64,000 nt of DNA, taken from the NCBI RefSeq assembly GCF_003324165.1, contig NW_025407829.1, positions 434,001 to 498,000 on the forward strand, given 5' to 3'. The position numbers and the translations under genes were made by a program. Below the pieces are notes generated by a model that was not told the origin of the DNA, ran no database searches, and saw nothing but the letters and a program-made list of their open reading frames with translations. Shown here one piece after another: positions 21,656 through 31,997 of this stretch (position 1 is the first letter of the stretch; each line of letters opens with the position of its first letter). The DNA comes from Naegleria lovaniensis (taxonomy: Eukaryota > Heterolobosea > Eutetramitea > Acrasida > Naegleriidae).

Positions 21656-23352
21656 TTAAAGTAACCACATAATGGACACACTAACAATAAGGGCAAGCGA
21701 CAAACGACAGATAGCTGCTGAACTTGCCATAAATATTGTAGAATGAATCACTGGTATGTCTGGCTCTGATGGATCCACAAATAAATTGATTGCGTCATCG
21801 AGCACCATATCATCACGATCCTCTTTGTGCAACAATAATGTCATGTAATCCTTGTAATAAAACTCAGTGTGATTGGGCAACATTTCAAAATCTTGTTTTG
21901 CCATTACATAGGATCCTTTGGAACAAAATTTAAATGGTGGCTTACAAAGTGAAAGCGTATGAACAGTAGTGTTTGTGAATAATTGAGTCGAATTGAGATG
22001 CATGGAGAGACGTATCCGTTAATGTTGGGGCTGAGGAAATTTACAATTTCTCCCCAATCGCTCTGATATACAAATTGACCTGCCATATATAATTGATCTT
22101 GATAAATATCCATTTTCTTAATACCCCTCAATGAATCGTCAAACACTTGAGTTGGCGTGAATAAAACAACCCTCTTTTTGAAATGTCGTATATAATGTAT
22201 GGACTTGCTTGGCTTGTAAAGAAACAAGTATTGTTTTGGCGCAGTGAATGTTCCTCCAACTACAAACACATCTATGATTGTTATGAATCAAGAATGAACA
22301 AGCGTTCAAATAACCAACTCTTATTAATTTTCTTACCTTCATAGATGTGATTATTTTGAAGAGCAATAGATGTCACTGGACCATTTAATTGACCTTGAAG
22401 TAAAGTTTCCCATTTCCCGTTTTGATACCTTTTAAAGTAGTCTTTTCAAGCATTTTCACATAAAGTCACACCATTCATCACATTAGAATTCAAATGAACC
22501 ATCATTCAATTCCAATGTGTTAACAGAGTCATGCACACCTAATTACATTTCACACTTACCTGGAAAATTTCCACCCACATAAATATAATTATCATCATGA
22601 ATGAGAACTGTATGGATAGAGGTTCCTCTTACGCCTCTCACTCCAGCACTGTTAGCAAATAAATCCCACTTTAAAGAATTGGTGTCAATCATGACAATAT
22701 TATTGACATTTTCAATGCCAGCTGCCTTTGTAAATTGTCCAGCCATCAAAATAGAGGGTTGACATTGTTTAAATACATTATTATAAAATACTTTGATATC
22801 CAAAATTGTTGCATTTTCAGACCATTCTCCCATATAAATGTCACGATCAAATACATTTAAGGAGGTCCATAAAGAATTTGTTTGATTTTTCCCATTACTA
22901 TTACTACTACTACTACTACTCGTCGATGCTGCTCCCATTTTGACAGCAATAGGTCCAGTTTTCACACCATCAATACTCGTAAATTTACCTCCAATAAATA
23001 ACAAGTCACATTTTGGTTCATATACAATGACATGAATCACTCCATCGGGAGGAATTTGATAAAAAGGAGTGAGAGAATGCGTTTCCGTATTATACATGGC
23101 AAGATTCTTGATTGGAGTTTTTTGATGATTATTTTCATTGGAGAGTTGTTGTGAAGATGTTGAGGATATGAAAGTAAAAGATCCTCCGATGAGAATTTGT
23201 TCACTATGGACCGAGTTCACAATCCAATGATTTAAAAGTAAGAGTAGAATCACAAGAAGTGTTGTTGTGGAAGAAGGAGCTCGGACAATGCGTTGTTGTG
23301 ACTTATTGTTGACGGTGTGAATAGGATTATTATTATTGAAAAAACAGTGCAA
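21656..23352 (-). CDS. Surface beta-propeller protein (Rax2-like repeats), 3 exons, two frame breaks
   Basis: Exons about 23352-22560, 22441-22337 and 22271-21656. The signal segment (LLVILLLLLNHWIVNSVHS) is followed by repeats of the form ILIGGSFT, LLFIGGKFTSIDG, ILMAGQFTKAAG, IYVGGNF, VFVVGGTFT and LYMAGQFVYQ, spaced as propeller blades and reminiscent of Rax2/cortical-marker proteins. The C-terminus is hydrophobic (LSLALIVSVSIMWLL), fit for a GPI signal or a tail helix. The frame containing the signal peptide has no ATG: one more T in the T6 run near 23340-23345 would join it to an ATG (MSPFIHCTVF). A second break lies near 22004, where one more C joins NINGYVSP to MHLNSTQLF. Either assembly errors or a decaying gene. 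It starts head to head with the next gene and ends 9 bases from the ATPase stop. Confidence 0.72.
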
Positions 23353-23489
23353 TGGATGAATGGTGACATTCGAAGGGTGGGGTCCACATTTTGTTTGTTT
23401 TGAAAATTGTAATCCTCACATCCGCATCTACATCACTGTTTCACATTCTCATCCTATCTATCAAAGATGATCAAGTTAAAAGTATAAAA

Positions 23490-24479
23490 ATGTCTTCTCC
23501 TTCACGAGGGATTGCTCTTCTTTCCTATCCCAACTATGAAGTATTTCCAGTGTTGATTCAAATATTATCTCATTTGGAACCAGTAGCAAATTATGCCTTG
23601 TTCGGAACAGGACGACGATCATCGACACCACACGGAACACCCTTTCATCAAGCCTTTGATCATCTACTGGAATATATTTGGAAAGGCAATCAAGATCCAT
23701 TACAACAACAACAACAATTAATGGAGAGATTGGTACAAACTTTGAAAGAAGCATACCCTCTACCAGATAATCCCGATATCATGGAATTATTTGTTACAAT
23801 GGTATCATTGTTGATGGATGCCAATCATGAACTGGCAACAGTATTTTGTACTGAACGAGCAACCGTCTTAACAATGTGTCCAGCTTGCACATTTACCAAT
23901 AACCCTCGAACAGACATGACATCCAAGCACAAAGTCTCAACGCAACAGTGGAAAGAATTTGAGTCCACTGGAATTCTAGATACTGCATTGATTGAAGATG
24001 TTGATGGATATCATTGTCAAGTTTGCGGCACAACATATACTGCCCGAAAAAGTGACCTTATTTCCAAACCACCTGAAATACTCGTATTAGAATTAGATCG
24101 ATATTTTTTCAATTATGAAACATTTACTCTGCAAAAGTCCAATACCCTATTCTCGTTAGATGTAAAAACTCCTTTACCATTCAGATATTACACACAAGAG
24201 GGATCAGCCATCCAATTGTATGATTTAGTTGCTGTGGCCAACCATGAAGGGTTAGGGACAAGTGGTGTTTATTCGTGCTGCTTCTGGAATACTGCATTAC
24301 ATAAATGGTTTTGCTGTCATGGTAATCAGCTTCCAACACCCTTCACTCACAATCTTGAATCGTTCATAACCCCTTCGAATTATGTTCTCTTTTTCACCAA
24401 GAAGAAACCAATACAACAAAAACCATCCTTTTTACGACAGTTTGGAACCATGGACATTAGCTTTTCGTTCTCTGAATAA
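23490..24479 (+). CDS. Ubiquitin-specific protease-like protein without catalytic Cys and His
   Basis: 329 residues, single exon, ATG at 23490. It shows the USP fold in reduced form: a start box GIALLSYPNYEVFPVLIQIL matching the family GLxNLGNTCYMNSxLQ, then LMDANHELATVFC, a four-Cys zinc site (CPACTFTN and YHCQVCG), KPPEILVLELDRYFF (family PxxLxxxLxRF), and YDLVAVANHEG...SGVYSCCFWN matching the family His box. The catalytic Cys position is Asn15 and the catalytic His position (SGHY) is Val260, so it should not cleave ubiquitin. Inactive USPs are known as scaffolds (USP39, PAN2). A glutamine-rich loop lies near residue 70. The fold assignment is by motif reading only. Confidence 0.72.
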   Translation: MSSPSRGIALLSYPNYEVFPVLIQILSHLEPVANYALFGTGRRSSTPHGTPFHQAFDHLLEYIWKGNQDPLQQQQQLMERLVQTLKEAYPLPDNPDIMELFVTMVSLLMDANHELATVFCTERATVLTMCPACTFTNNPRTDMTSKHKVSTQQWKEFESTGILDTALIEDVDGYHCQVCGTTYTARKSDLISKPPEILVLELDRYFFNYETFTLQKSNTLFSLDVKTPLPFRYYTQEGSAIQLYDLVAVANHEGLGTSGVYSCCFWNTALHKWFCCHGNQLPTPFTHNLESFITPSNYVLFFTKKKPIQQKPSFLRQFGTMDISFSFSE

Positions 24480-24544
24480 AGAGAACTTCATGCAACAACA
24501 ACAACAGCAACTCCTTAAATCATCATTGATACCTATTCTGATTA

Positions 24545-24604
24545 CCAAACCCTCAAATGAGTATTGAGAATAATCCAAACCCTCACATGAACTTTGAGAA
24601 TAAT
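24545..24604 (+). repeat. Two tandem copies of a 30-bp unit
   Basis: The stretch 24545-24574 is repeated at 24575-24604 with a few differences; both copies begin CCAAACCCTCA and end TTGAGAATAAT. It lies just after the stop of the USP-like gene and before the start of the next gene. Confidence 0.8.
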
Positions 24605-24664
24605 CAAGTCTTTTCGGATTATAACGTTCACATGTCGTCGCTCTTGGTGAAAAAATCATAAAAA

Positions 24665-27600
24665 ATGTCAACAACGAAAAGACACCGTAAACCACCATTG
24701 CATCCTCAAGAACCCTATGATCCTTACAAACTGTATGAACAATCATTCAAACAAAAAGGACAAGGTAGATATGTTCTCTACAAGACCTACAATTTGGGAA
24801 TGCTTTGGTGCTCGTTGACATTTGGCTTTTTTGCCCTTGATGCCTTCAACCCTTCACACTATGTCAGTGTTCGACTGAATATTTCCGACCAGGAAGCACA
24901 GGCCTACGATGATTTATTTGATTATCCTCTAAGAATTGCATCTATGGTGACAACAGCCATTGCATTTGCATTGAGTGTAATTTTATTACTTTGGTTCTCG
25001 ATGCGACGCTCCATTTACTCGAACATTCACTATGTGTTACATTTTGGAACATTGTGTGGATTAGTACTGAGCTCTCTAGTACAATATCTATCAATTATCG
25101 TTTTTTACATGAGTATGAATGACATTGTTGTGGATAATGTCAAGATGGTTTATACCTTTCGGATTATTTGTGGCGTGGCTTTGGCAGTTCATGAGCTATG
25201 TGCCTATAAATTACTCTCAGAGATGTGTGAAACGAATGGTTCAAGTCCAGGAGTGATACTCTCTTTTGCGCTCACTTCACGGAGTTTCAAATTTGCCTTT
25301 GATGAAATTATTTCATTACAAGATTGGATCACTCCAGCTCAAGTCATGAGTGTCTTGTTATATTTGGGATTTATTGTGATCATTTCAGTCATCTCGTACA
25401 CAAGTTTAGAGATTTATCAATATCTTCAAAATCATCCCTCGTTATTTGATTCAAAAAAACAAACTTTAGAATTGTTAAAACATCAAATGTACGATTCAAA
25501 GAGAACATTTGTTGAGAAAATCAAACAAGTGTTGAAAAGAAATTTAGCATACCTCTTGATGATGACGTTTTTACTGTGTATGACAGCATTGTTTTGGTTT
25601 GGAGTGAGAATTATGCCTCTCAATTCTGGTGGATGGTATTGGGCTGAGCGTGTCAATGTAGGTGTCAATGACATCATTTCATTGAGGTTGGCCATTCATT
25701 TTCTCATTCTTGTGACCCTACCCTTTTTTGGAGCTTTATTCGATCAGGGAGGTAAAAACAAGGAGCAACGGAAGAAGGAATTACAATTGTTGGAAATTAG
25801 AGAAAACAAAAAGACAAGTATTCCTGAGAGTTCCATTTCACACAAACGAAAAACATCATTTGTTGAAAAGATTGCAAAATCATTTCGATTGAAATTTAGA
25901 ATAGTTTTACTATGTTTGGGAATGATGGTTGCAATTGGCTCTTCATTTTTCTATACCATTGAGTCTCCTCAAAACGTACCACTTTATGATTTTTCACTTA
26001 ATATTGTGACGTTTATTCACTCTATTGGAACTGCAATGGCAACGAGTGCCATACATTTAATACCAAAATATTACTTTTCAGTAATCAATAAGGACGAAAT
26101 TGAGGAAAAGGCAACGTATTTGAAACGTCGATATTACAAAAACACTCCACAATATTTATTTTATTTGCATAACATTTTCTATGAACAAACAGAATTTACT
26201 GGAGTGAGATATTTAGCATGGTACTCCTTATTAAGCACTGTCAAGAACATTTCCCTTCTCTATCACATGTATGCCAAGTTCAGAATGAATGTACTCATTA
26301 CTGCAGCTGTATTGATCTTTGTACTTTCATTGATTGCCTTTTTAGTATTGGCTGTTCTATCCTATGTGGATTTTAAATATGTAAGGGAAAGAACGAGAAA
26401 TCAACATGACGCTTCTGAACAGACCCTGGAAACTCCTCTCATATCCTCAACACAGGAAGAACAGCTCCATGATCATGTAAAGGAAATGACCTCTTCTTCC
26501 AAATTTGATCCATCCAGTCTCTTTACCAAACATGTCATTCGATTTAAGGGTTGCACTCGATTCGCAGTTGCTGTTTTAACATGGCCCATTGATGTGTTAA
26601 TGACTGCTAACATGACACTATTCATTACGTGTTTGTGTGGAGCACCTACCATCATGTTGTCGTTGTATGAAGCTTTGGAACCTTCGAATAGGCAAAGTAG
26701 TCATCCTGTAGAGATTGTCTTTTTGTGTTGTCTATTTGTATTATTTCTATTTTCATTCCTTTTTGTTTACAAGACCACGTTTCTCAAGTTTATGGGTCTT
26801 CATTTCTTCAAGTGGACTCGAAGACTCTATAATTTAATATTTGATAGTCCTTATTCCACTATTAGTGGTTATGTGAATGGTGCATTTTCATTTGCCAAGT
26901 ATGAAAGTCGATTAATGGAAATGAAGAAGAAGCGAGAACGAAAGGCCACTAACAATTCTGTTCCACTTGTGAAAACGTTGCACCAAATGATTGATCCAGG
27001 ACAACAAGAGAATGCACATCCATCGAATTGGGATTTACACTCTGAGGAAAATGATGGAGGATATTATGTGTCCTATGAATTAATGAGTACGAAGAAGAAT
27101 TCTCCATCCCTGAACAATGACCACAATTTAGTGTTAGAAGAAGAAGCCATCGACTCAAAGCTATTAACACTTGCTGATGAAGTGAAACAAGACGATTATG
27201 TTATTGTGACCACCAAGGACGATCGAGTATTTCCATACGAAGATTTAGAAGACAATGAAATTGAAAGAGTTAAAATCCAACACTTTAAATCTAAGGAAGA
27301 TTATGTGAACTATTTGAATTCATCAGAATTTTTACAAAGGTTCAATGAGAGAGATTATTCTTTCACAAGAATTACCAATGGAACAGTTCTTTTCAAGAAG
27401 AGCAAATATAAGCACGTATATACCAATGAGAGGAATTTAAAGTACATTCGTTCCATTCGGCCTGGATCTAGCTTTACACTCTTTGTCATTTCCTATTTTT
27501 GTGGATACTTTTTGATTCCTCAAGTGTTTTCATGGTTCAAATTGGCACCCATTCCAATCGTGTCCAATCCTTATACTTTCTTAATTGTGACGTGCAATTT

Positions 27601-28494
27601 TATATTTGGATTTTTAATGTTTTATCCTTTGGTGGGTAAGTAGTCATGATGTGAAATTGTATTTGTTGTTAAATGTAACAACTTTTCAACGACACACAGC
27701 GGTTTGGATGGATGTCAACCAGTCCATTACCTCTTCACTCAAAGAAGCCATTGTGATGCTTGAAGACACAAAAGCCAAACTTCAAATTCATCATTCATCA
27801 GAAAATATCGAATTTGACCCCAAGAAACAAGTCAAAATCAAATGTTCCAAAGATCAATTCTACCTTTTCGATGTGAATATGATTACTCAATGGTACAAGA
27901 ATATGACTTTTATTCAGAAAACTGTGGATGCTAAAATGTCAACCATGAAACATAATTTGGTGGTACGTATTTGTAATGACTATGAATCATGCAATTATTA
28001 TTTCCAAAAAGATTGTTTTTGTTTTGGCAAAGGCAGGCTCAGTAGTACTTTCATTAATTTCACTCTTCACAAATATTGAATTCACTCCACAAAACTTTCA
28101 ACCCATGTACATTGTATTAGGTTTGGATCTGGCTGTATTGTTTTTTGTCATTGATCCATGTGCAACCTTGTACTTCTTTTTATGGAAAAATATCATTACC
28201 ATGTTAAAGATGAGAACCAAGGTTACAGGACTCATTAACAACTATCCTCAAGAAAATAAGGAACAAGTGAATCAATTTGCTCAAACATTCCACTACATTC
28301 AATATTGGAATGAATTACAACGAATGCAAAATATGATTGGATGCCGATTTGATATTCATGGATATCTATTCCTTACCATTGATCAAAACATGTACAAGAA
28401 TTGGTTCTATTCATTATTGGCAACTCTCCCGCCAGCAATTGTCAAATTGATTATTCAGAAATTCTTTACGACTGGTGGATTTTTCAAAATTTAA
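24665..28494 (+). CDS. Large multi-pass membrane protein of unknown function, 3 exons
   Basis: Exons 24665-27635, 27700-27962 and 28012-28494; 1,238 residues, in frame throughout. Roughly 14-18 hydrophobic segments are spread over the length, with long cytosolic-type loops, for example residues about 590-620 (acidic and polar) and 760-930 (charged, with KQDDYVIVTTKDDRVFPYED). The first helices (LGMLWCSLTFGFFALDAF) are followed by a possible lumenal loop with NIS. No transporter or receptor signature was recognised. The intron positions are supported by the restored hydrophobic reading LVG/AVWMDVNQ and HNLV/IVFVLAKAG. Function not assignable. Confidence 0.75.
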
Positions 28495-28813
28495 AGCAAC
28501 TCTCTTGTTCATCTCCAAGAAATGATTGGATTTAATGATTATAAAATACACTTCAAATCAAAATATTCATCAAAATCTTATTGGCGCTTTTGAAATCCGT
28601 GCAGGATGATGAACATGAACGTTTTATTTTTTGAGTGCAATTTCTCAACGAGATCAAGCTGAGAAATTGCAAAGATCCAATTGATAAATCTCTGTACAAG
28701 TGCATGCGTCCTGTAAAACGGAAGAGGGTTTGTTCTCAAGTTGCAGCACTCACAAAATTCACCATATTAATACAAACTTGGTGTGCCAGCCAACCAAACA
28801 CCACAACAAAAAA
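28495..28813. other. Spacer and leader of kynurenine 3-monooxygenase with a hairpin
   Basis: No gene is seen. The stretch holds a perfect 12-bp inverted repeat with a 12-base loop at 28636-28671 (TGCAATTTCTCA and its complement). It lies about 140 bases before the start codon, so it may be in the promoter or the transcribed leader. Confidence 0.5.
28636..28671. repeat. Perfect 12-bp inverted repeat, 12-base loop
   Basis: The arms are 28636-28647 and 28660-28671. A transcript of either strand could form this hairpin. It is the only perfect palindrome of this size I noticed in host spacer DNA. Confidence 0.7.
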
Positions 28814-30559
28814 ATGTCTGCAAACAAACCTTCGCACACGGCGACCACATCTGAAAATTATCAAGACCTTCCAGTCATCATCAATGGTGCTGGATTGGTT
28901 GGATGTTTGGCTGCTCTTTACATGGCACAACATCATTCGCAAAGAGTCATTTTGATTGACAAGAGACAGGATTATCGATCACACCGATATGAAGGAAGAT
29001 CCATCAACTTGGCCATTAGTCATCGTGCTTTCAAAGCTCTCGGAGGTATTGATAAGAGTTTCATTGATCATTTCAAAAATGAACAGATTGGATTAAAAAT
29101 GACTGGTCGTGGTCTTCACATGAAAGATAAAGTCAAAACAGCTGAACAACAAGATCAATTCGGAGAAGGCAAATTGGGATATCAACCTTATGGTACGAAT
29201 GAAAATGAATATATTGTTTCTGTTGGAAGACACTATTTGAATTGTTTCTTGTTGGAAGAATTGGAAAAGAGATTCTCTAGTCGCATTCAAGTTGTGTTTG
29301 AAGTGACACCTACGAAATTAGAGTTTAGAAAAATTACTGACTCCCAGAATGGAAAGGAAGAAACAATCTCAATACTGAGTTACAAGGATAAGAGTAACGT
29401 GTCACACAGCGTTACAGGAAAATTTATTATTGGATGTGATGGATTGAATTCTTTTGTTCGTCAACAATTACAAATCAATCCCAATGCTCGATTTTCCTAT
29501 TCACAAACCTATATTTCACATGCTTACAAAGAATTATCCATTCGAGCTGACCCAAAAACGAAAGATTTTATCATGAGAAAGGACTGTTTACATATTTGGC
29601 CACGTGGTGATTTCATGCTCATTGCCTTACCAAATCCAACAAAAGACTTTACTTTCACGTTGTTCATGCGTCATTTGAAGAAGAAGGATTACGGGGAAGA
29701 TGAAAAAACTGCCTATGGTCAGCCCTCCTTTGAAAGTGTTGAGCTCGGAGATTGTAAGAGTTATGACGAGTTGACAGAAGAAAAGAAGGAACAAAATGTT
29801 CGCAAATTCTTTAAGGAACAATTTCCTGATGCATATGATATGGTCAAAGATCATTTAATGGAAGATTGGAATTCCAATCCAACAAGTGCCTTGTCTTACA
29901 TTCAATGCAACCCTCATCATTATGAAGGAAAAGTAGTACTGTTGGGAGATTCTGCTCATGCAATTATTCCATTTTATGGACAAGGAGTCAATTGCGGATT
30001 TGAAGATTGTTTGGTCTTCTCAAACATACTTAAGGAGGAACAAAATAAGAATGGATGGAAGAATGACAAATTTAGTTCTGAGTTGTTGGAAAGAGTTTTT
30101 ACAAGATACAGTGAAGAACGAAAACCCTCTGCTGACGCCATCCTTAATTTGTCACTCCACAACTTTGTGGTGATGCGTGCAAAGACTGCAGATCCCTTAT
30201 TCCTTGTTGAACAGGCAATCATGCGATTCTTGCATAGAAACTTCCCAACCGTACACGCATTCAAACCATTGTATACTATGGTTGCATTTACTCCAGAGAG
30301 AACATACTCTGACGCTTGGAATTCACATGTGAAGAGAGAGGAAACCATCCAAAAGTTGAAGAAATTTGTTGTAAGCTCATTAACTACATGCACCGTTGCA
30401 GCTCTCTCTGTATTTGTGTACTCGAGATTGTATGGCAAAGCTCAACCAACAACTACTACACCACCAACAACCACGACCCTTAGCTATGTTAGTGACTTGG
30501 CGAACGCATCTATGAAACGTTTAAGTTCCTTGTTTGGATATAACCAAGCATCTCAATAG
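28814..30559 (+). CDS. KMO: Kynurenine 3-monooxygenase
   Basis: 581 residues, single exon; ATG at 28814 follows seven A and is preferred to the GTG at 28700. FAD-binding motifs: VIINGAGLVGCLAALYMAQ at the start, the KMO-typical RSINLAISHRAFKAL, IIGCDGLNSFVRQQL, and VVLLGDSAHAIIPFYGQGVN. Family segments GRGLHMKD and YIVSVGRHYLNC also fit. The C-terminal TCTVAALSVFVYSRLYG is a membrane anchor, placing the enzyme on the mitochondrial outer membrane as in animals and yeast. It hydroxylates kynurenine with NADPH and O2, towards 3-hydroxyanthranilate and NAD. The last bases overlap the end of the convergent ESCO-like gene. Confidence 0.96.
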   Translation: MSANKPSHTATTSENYQDLPVIINGAGLVGCLAALYMAQHHSQRVILIDKRQDYRSHRYEGRSINLAISHRAFKALGGIDKSFIDHFKNEQIGLKMTGRGLHMKDKVKTAEQQDQFGEGKLGYQPYGTNENEYIVSVGRHYLNCFLLEELEKRFSSRIQVVFEVTPTKLEFRKITDSQNGKEETISILSYKDKSNVSHSVTGKFIIGCDGLNSFVRQQLQINPNARFSYSQTYISHAYKELSIRADPKTKDFIMRKDCLHIWPRGDFMLIALPNPTKDFTFTLFMRHLKKKDYGEDEKTAYGQPSFESVELGDCKSYDELTEEKKEQNVRKFFKEQFPDAYDMVKDHLMEDWNSNPTSALSYIQCNPHHYEGKVVLLGDSAHAIIPFYGQGVNCGFEDCLVFSNILKEEQNKNGWKNDKFSSELLERVFTRYSEERKPSADAILNLSLHNFVVMRAKTADPLFLVEQAIMRFLHRNFPTVHAFKPLYTMVAFTPERTYSDAWNSHVKREETIQKLKKFVVSSLTTCTVAALSVFVYSRLYGKAQPTTTTPPTTTTLSYVSDLANASMKRLSSLFGYNQASQ

Positions 30560-31652
30560 ACCAACACGGATTGAACTCTTTCAGCTTTCCCTCTCGACAA
30601 ATATTGAACAATGAAGATAAAACCGAGTGGCGTGAAGGGTGTAATTGCTTTTAAAAGCATCTGATATATAAACAGTCCATGAATTACCACCACTTACCAA
30701 TATATTTCCTTGGAACCTTGTATCCATAAGTAAAATGCTCTCGTGCCAAGTCCAATAATTTGCTTGCAACACCTCGCCTTCTCATTGTGTTGCTAACCCA
30801 TATACGACTAACCCCAAGAACGGCCTTTGTGTATTCGGAATTTGAACATTCAGAAAGGTCATGAAAATTCATATCTGTCATGTCCAAACTTGGATGATTA
30901 TCGTTCAAGTGAGTAGTTGTTGGTGATGGTTGTGCATCTAAACTTAAACTTAGTTGTGTGCTCATTGTTTGTTTAAAAACTTGATAGAGTGAATCCAAAC
31001 TGCTTGTAGAGTTTTTTCGTGATTCGAAAATAATTGGTTTTGCTTTTGTAATACCTTCGGCGATCAAACATGCAACCATATTTCTGCTATCTTTTTGTAT
31101 GCATACATAGAGCTTGTAAGGCTTGGATAGAAAATCTTCTTCTAACTCATCATAATTTAAACCACCATCTACTACCTTCTTAATTTCCAATACTTTTCTT
31201 TTGATGCTTGAAAATTTACTTATTTCAATAAATTCCAAGTCATTTAAAAACCCAATAGTTTCATAGTATTTAGTAGTTGGAATTTTTATAGAATCTTCAT
31301 CCTGAGAGTTTTGTTTTGTGGCGTCCTCTTGATTCGAATCGTCCAGTAATGAATTCTCTTCAAAAATTGATTGGGCCAATGAGTGGTCTCCATTATTTTT
31401 TGTTGATTCATCATTTTCATATGAATCACTGCATTCTATGGTTGTGTTTCGTTTGGTTTTGATCGGTTCTTTTTGTTTACTGCTTCGGACAATAATATCA
31501 TCTTCACAAACCACTCCAACATGGACACGTTTATCTCTTTTCTTTTTAGCTTTGTAAGTTTTGCGAATCATGGCCTTTCCGAACCGTACAGCGAGCTCTC
31601 GCTGCTTCTTCTTTTCTTCCTGCCGAGAAGTGTCATCAAGGCTTGCTTTCAT
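30553..31652 (-). CDS. ESCO/Eco1-type cohesin acetyltransferase, 2 exons
   Basis: Exons 31652-30698 and 30647-30553, 349 residues. The C-terminal acetyltransferase core matches Eco1/ESCO: AVLGVSRIWVSNTMRRRGVA then SKLLDLAREHFTYGYKVPRK, and across the intron FTPLGFIFIVQYLSRGKAER ending SVLVY, corresponding to the family AFSDPTPDGKLFA...Y...FLVY ending. Eco1 enzymes acetylate SMC3 to establish sister-chromatid cohesion. The central part has LYVCIQKDSRNMVACLIAEG, the usual beta strands before the core. The N-terminal half is basic, then Ser/Asp-rich; the C2H2 zinc finger found in most ESCO proteins is not seen. Start ATG at 31652. Its 3' end overlaps the KMO stop by 7 bases. Confidence 0.85.
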
Positions 31653-31997
31653 TTTTTCTTTCTTTTGAGAACGAATTTCGGTTGTTTCTCTCTAATTTGG
31701 GTAGATGTTCGATGTGATGATGTGAGTTGGTCTGTGTTGCTTTGTACGGCTGACTTGATGATTGAGTAGGTGAGCGAAGCGAGAGAGTTGGCTTGATGCT
31801 GTGTCGGAAGTTGCTGGCATGACGAAATATTTTTTTGATGGGGAATTTTCGATTTCATTTCATTTCTTGAGAAACTTCCTAACACAAAAAACACATTTCA
31901 ATTTCATTTCATTTTATTTCTTTCAACGATTATAAGCTCTCTAATAGGAGGGTTTTTTATCGAGGGACAACTCTCTCTTTCGGATTCAAATTTAAAA
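31653..31997. promoter_or_regulatory. Divergent spacer between ESCO-like and F-box/LRR genes
   Basis: Both neighbours start from this stretch. It contains a run of ATTTC/ATTTT units at about 31893-31924, probably a simple-sequence region. Nothing else is supportable. Confidence 0.4.
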
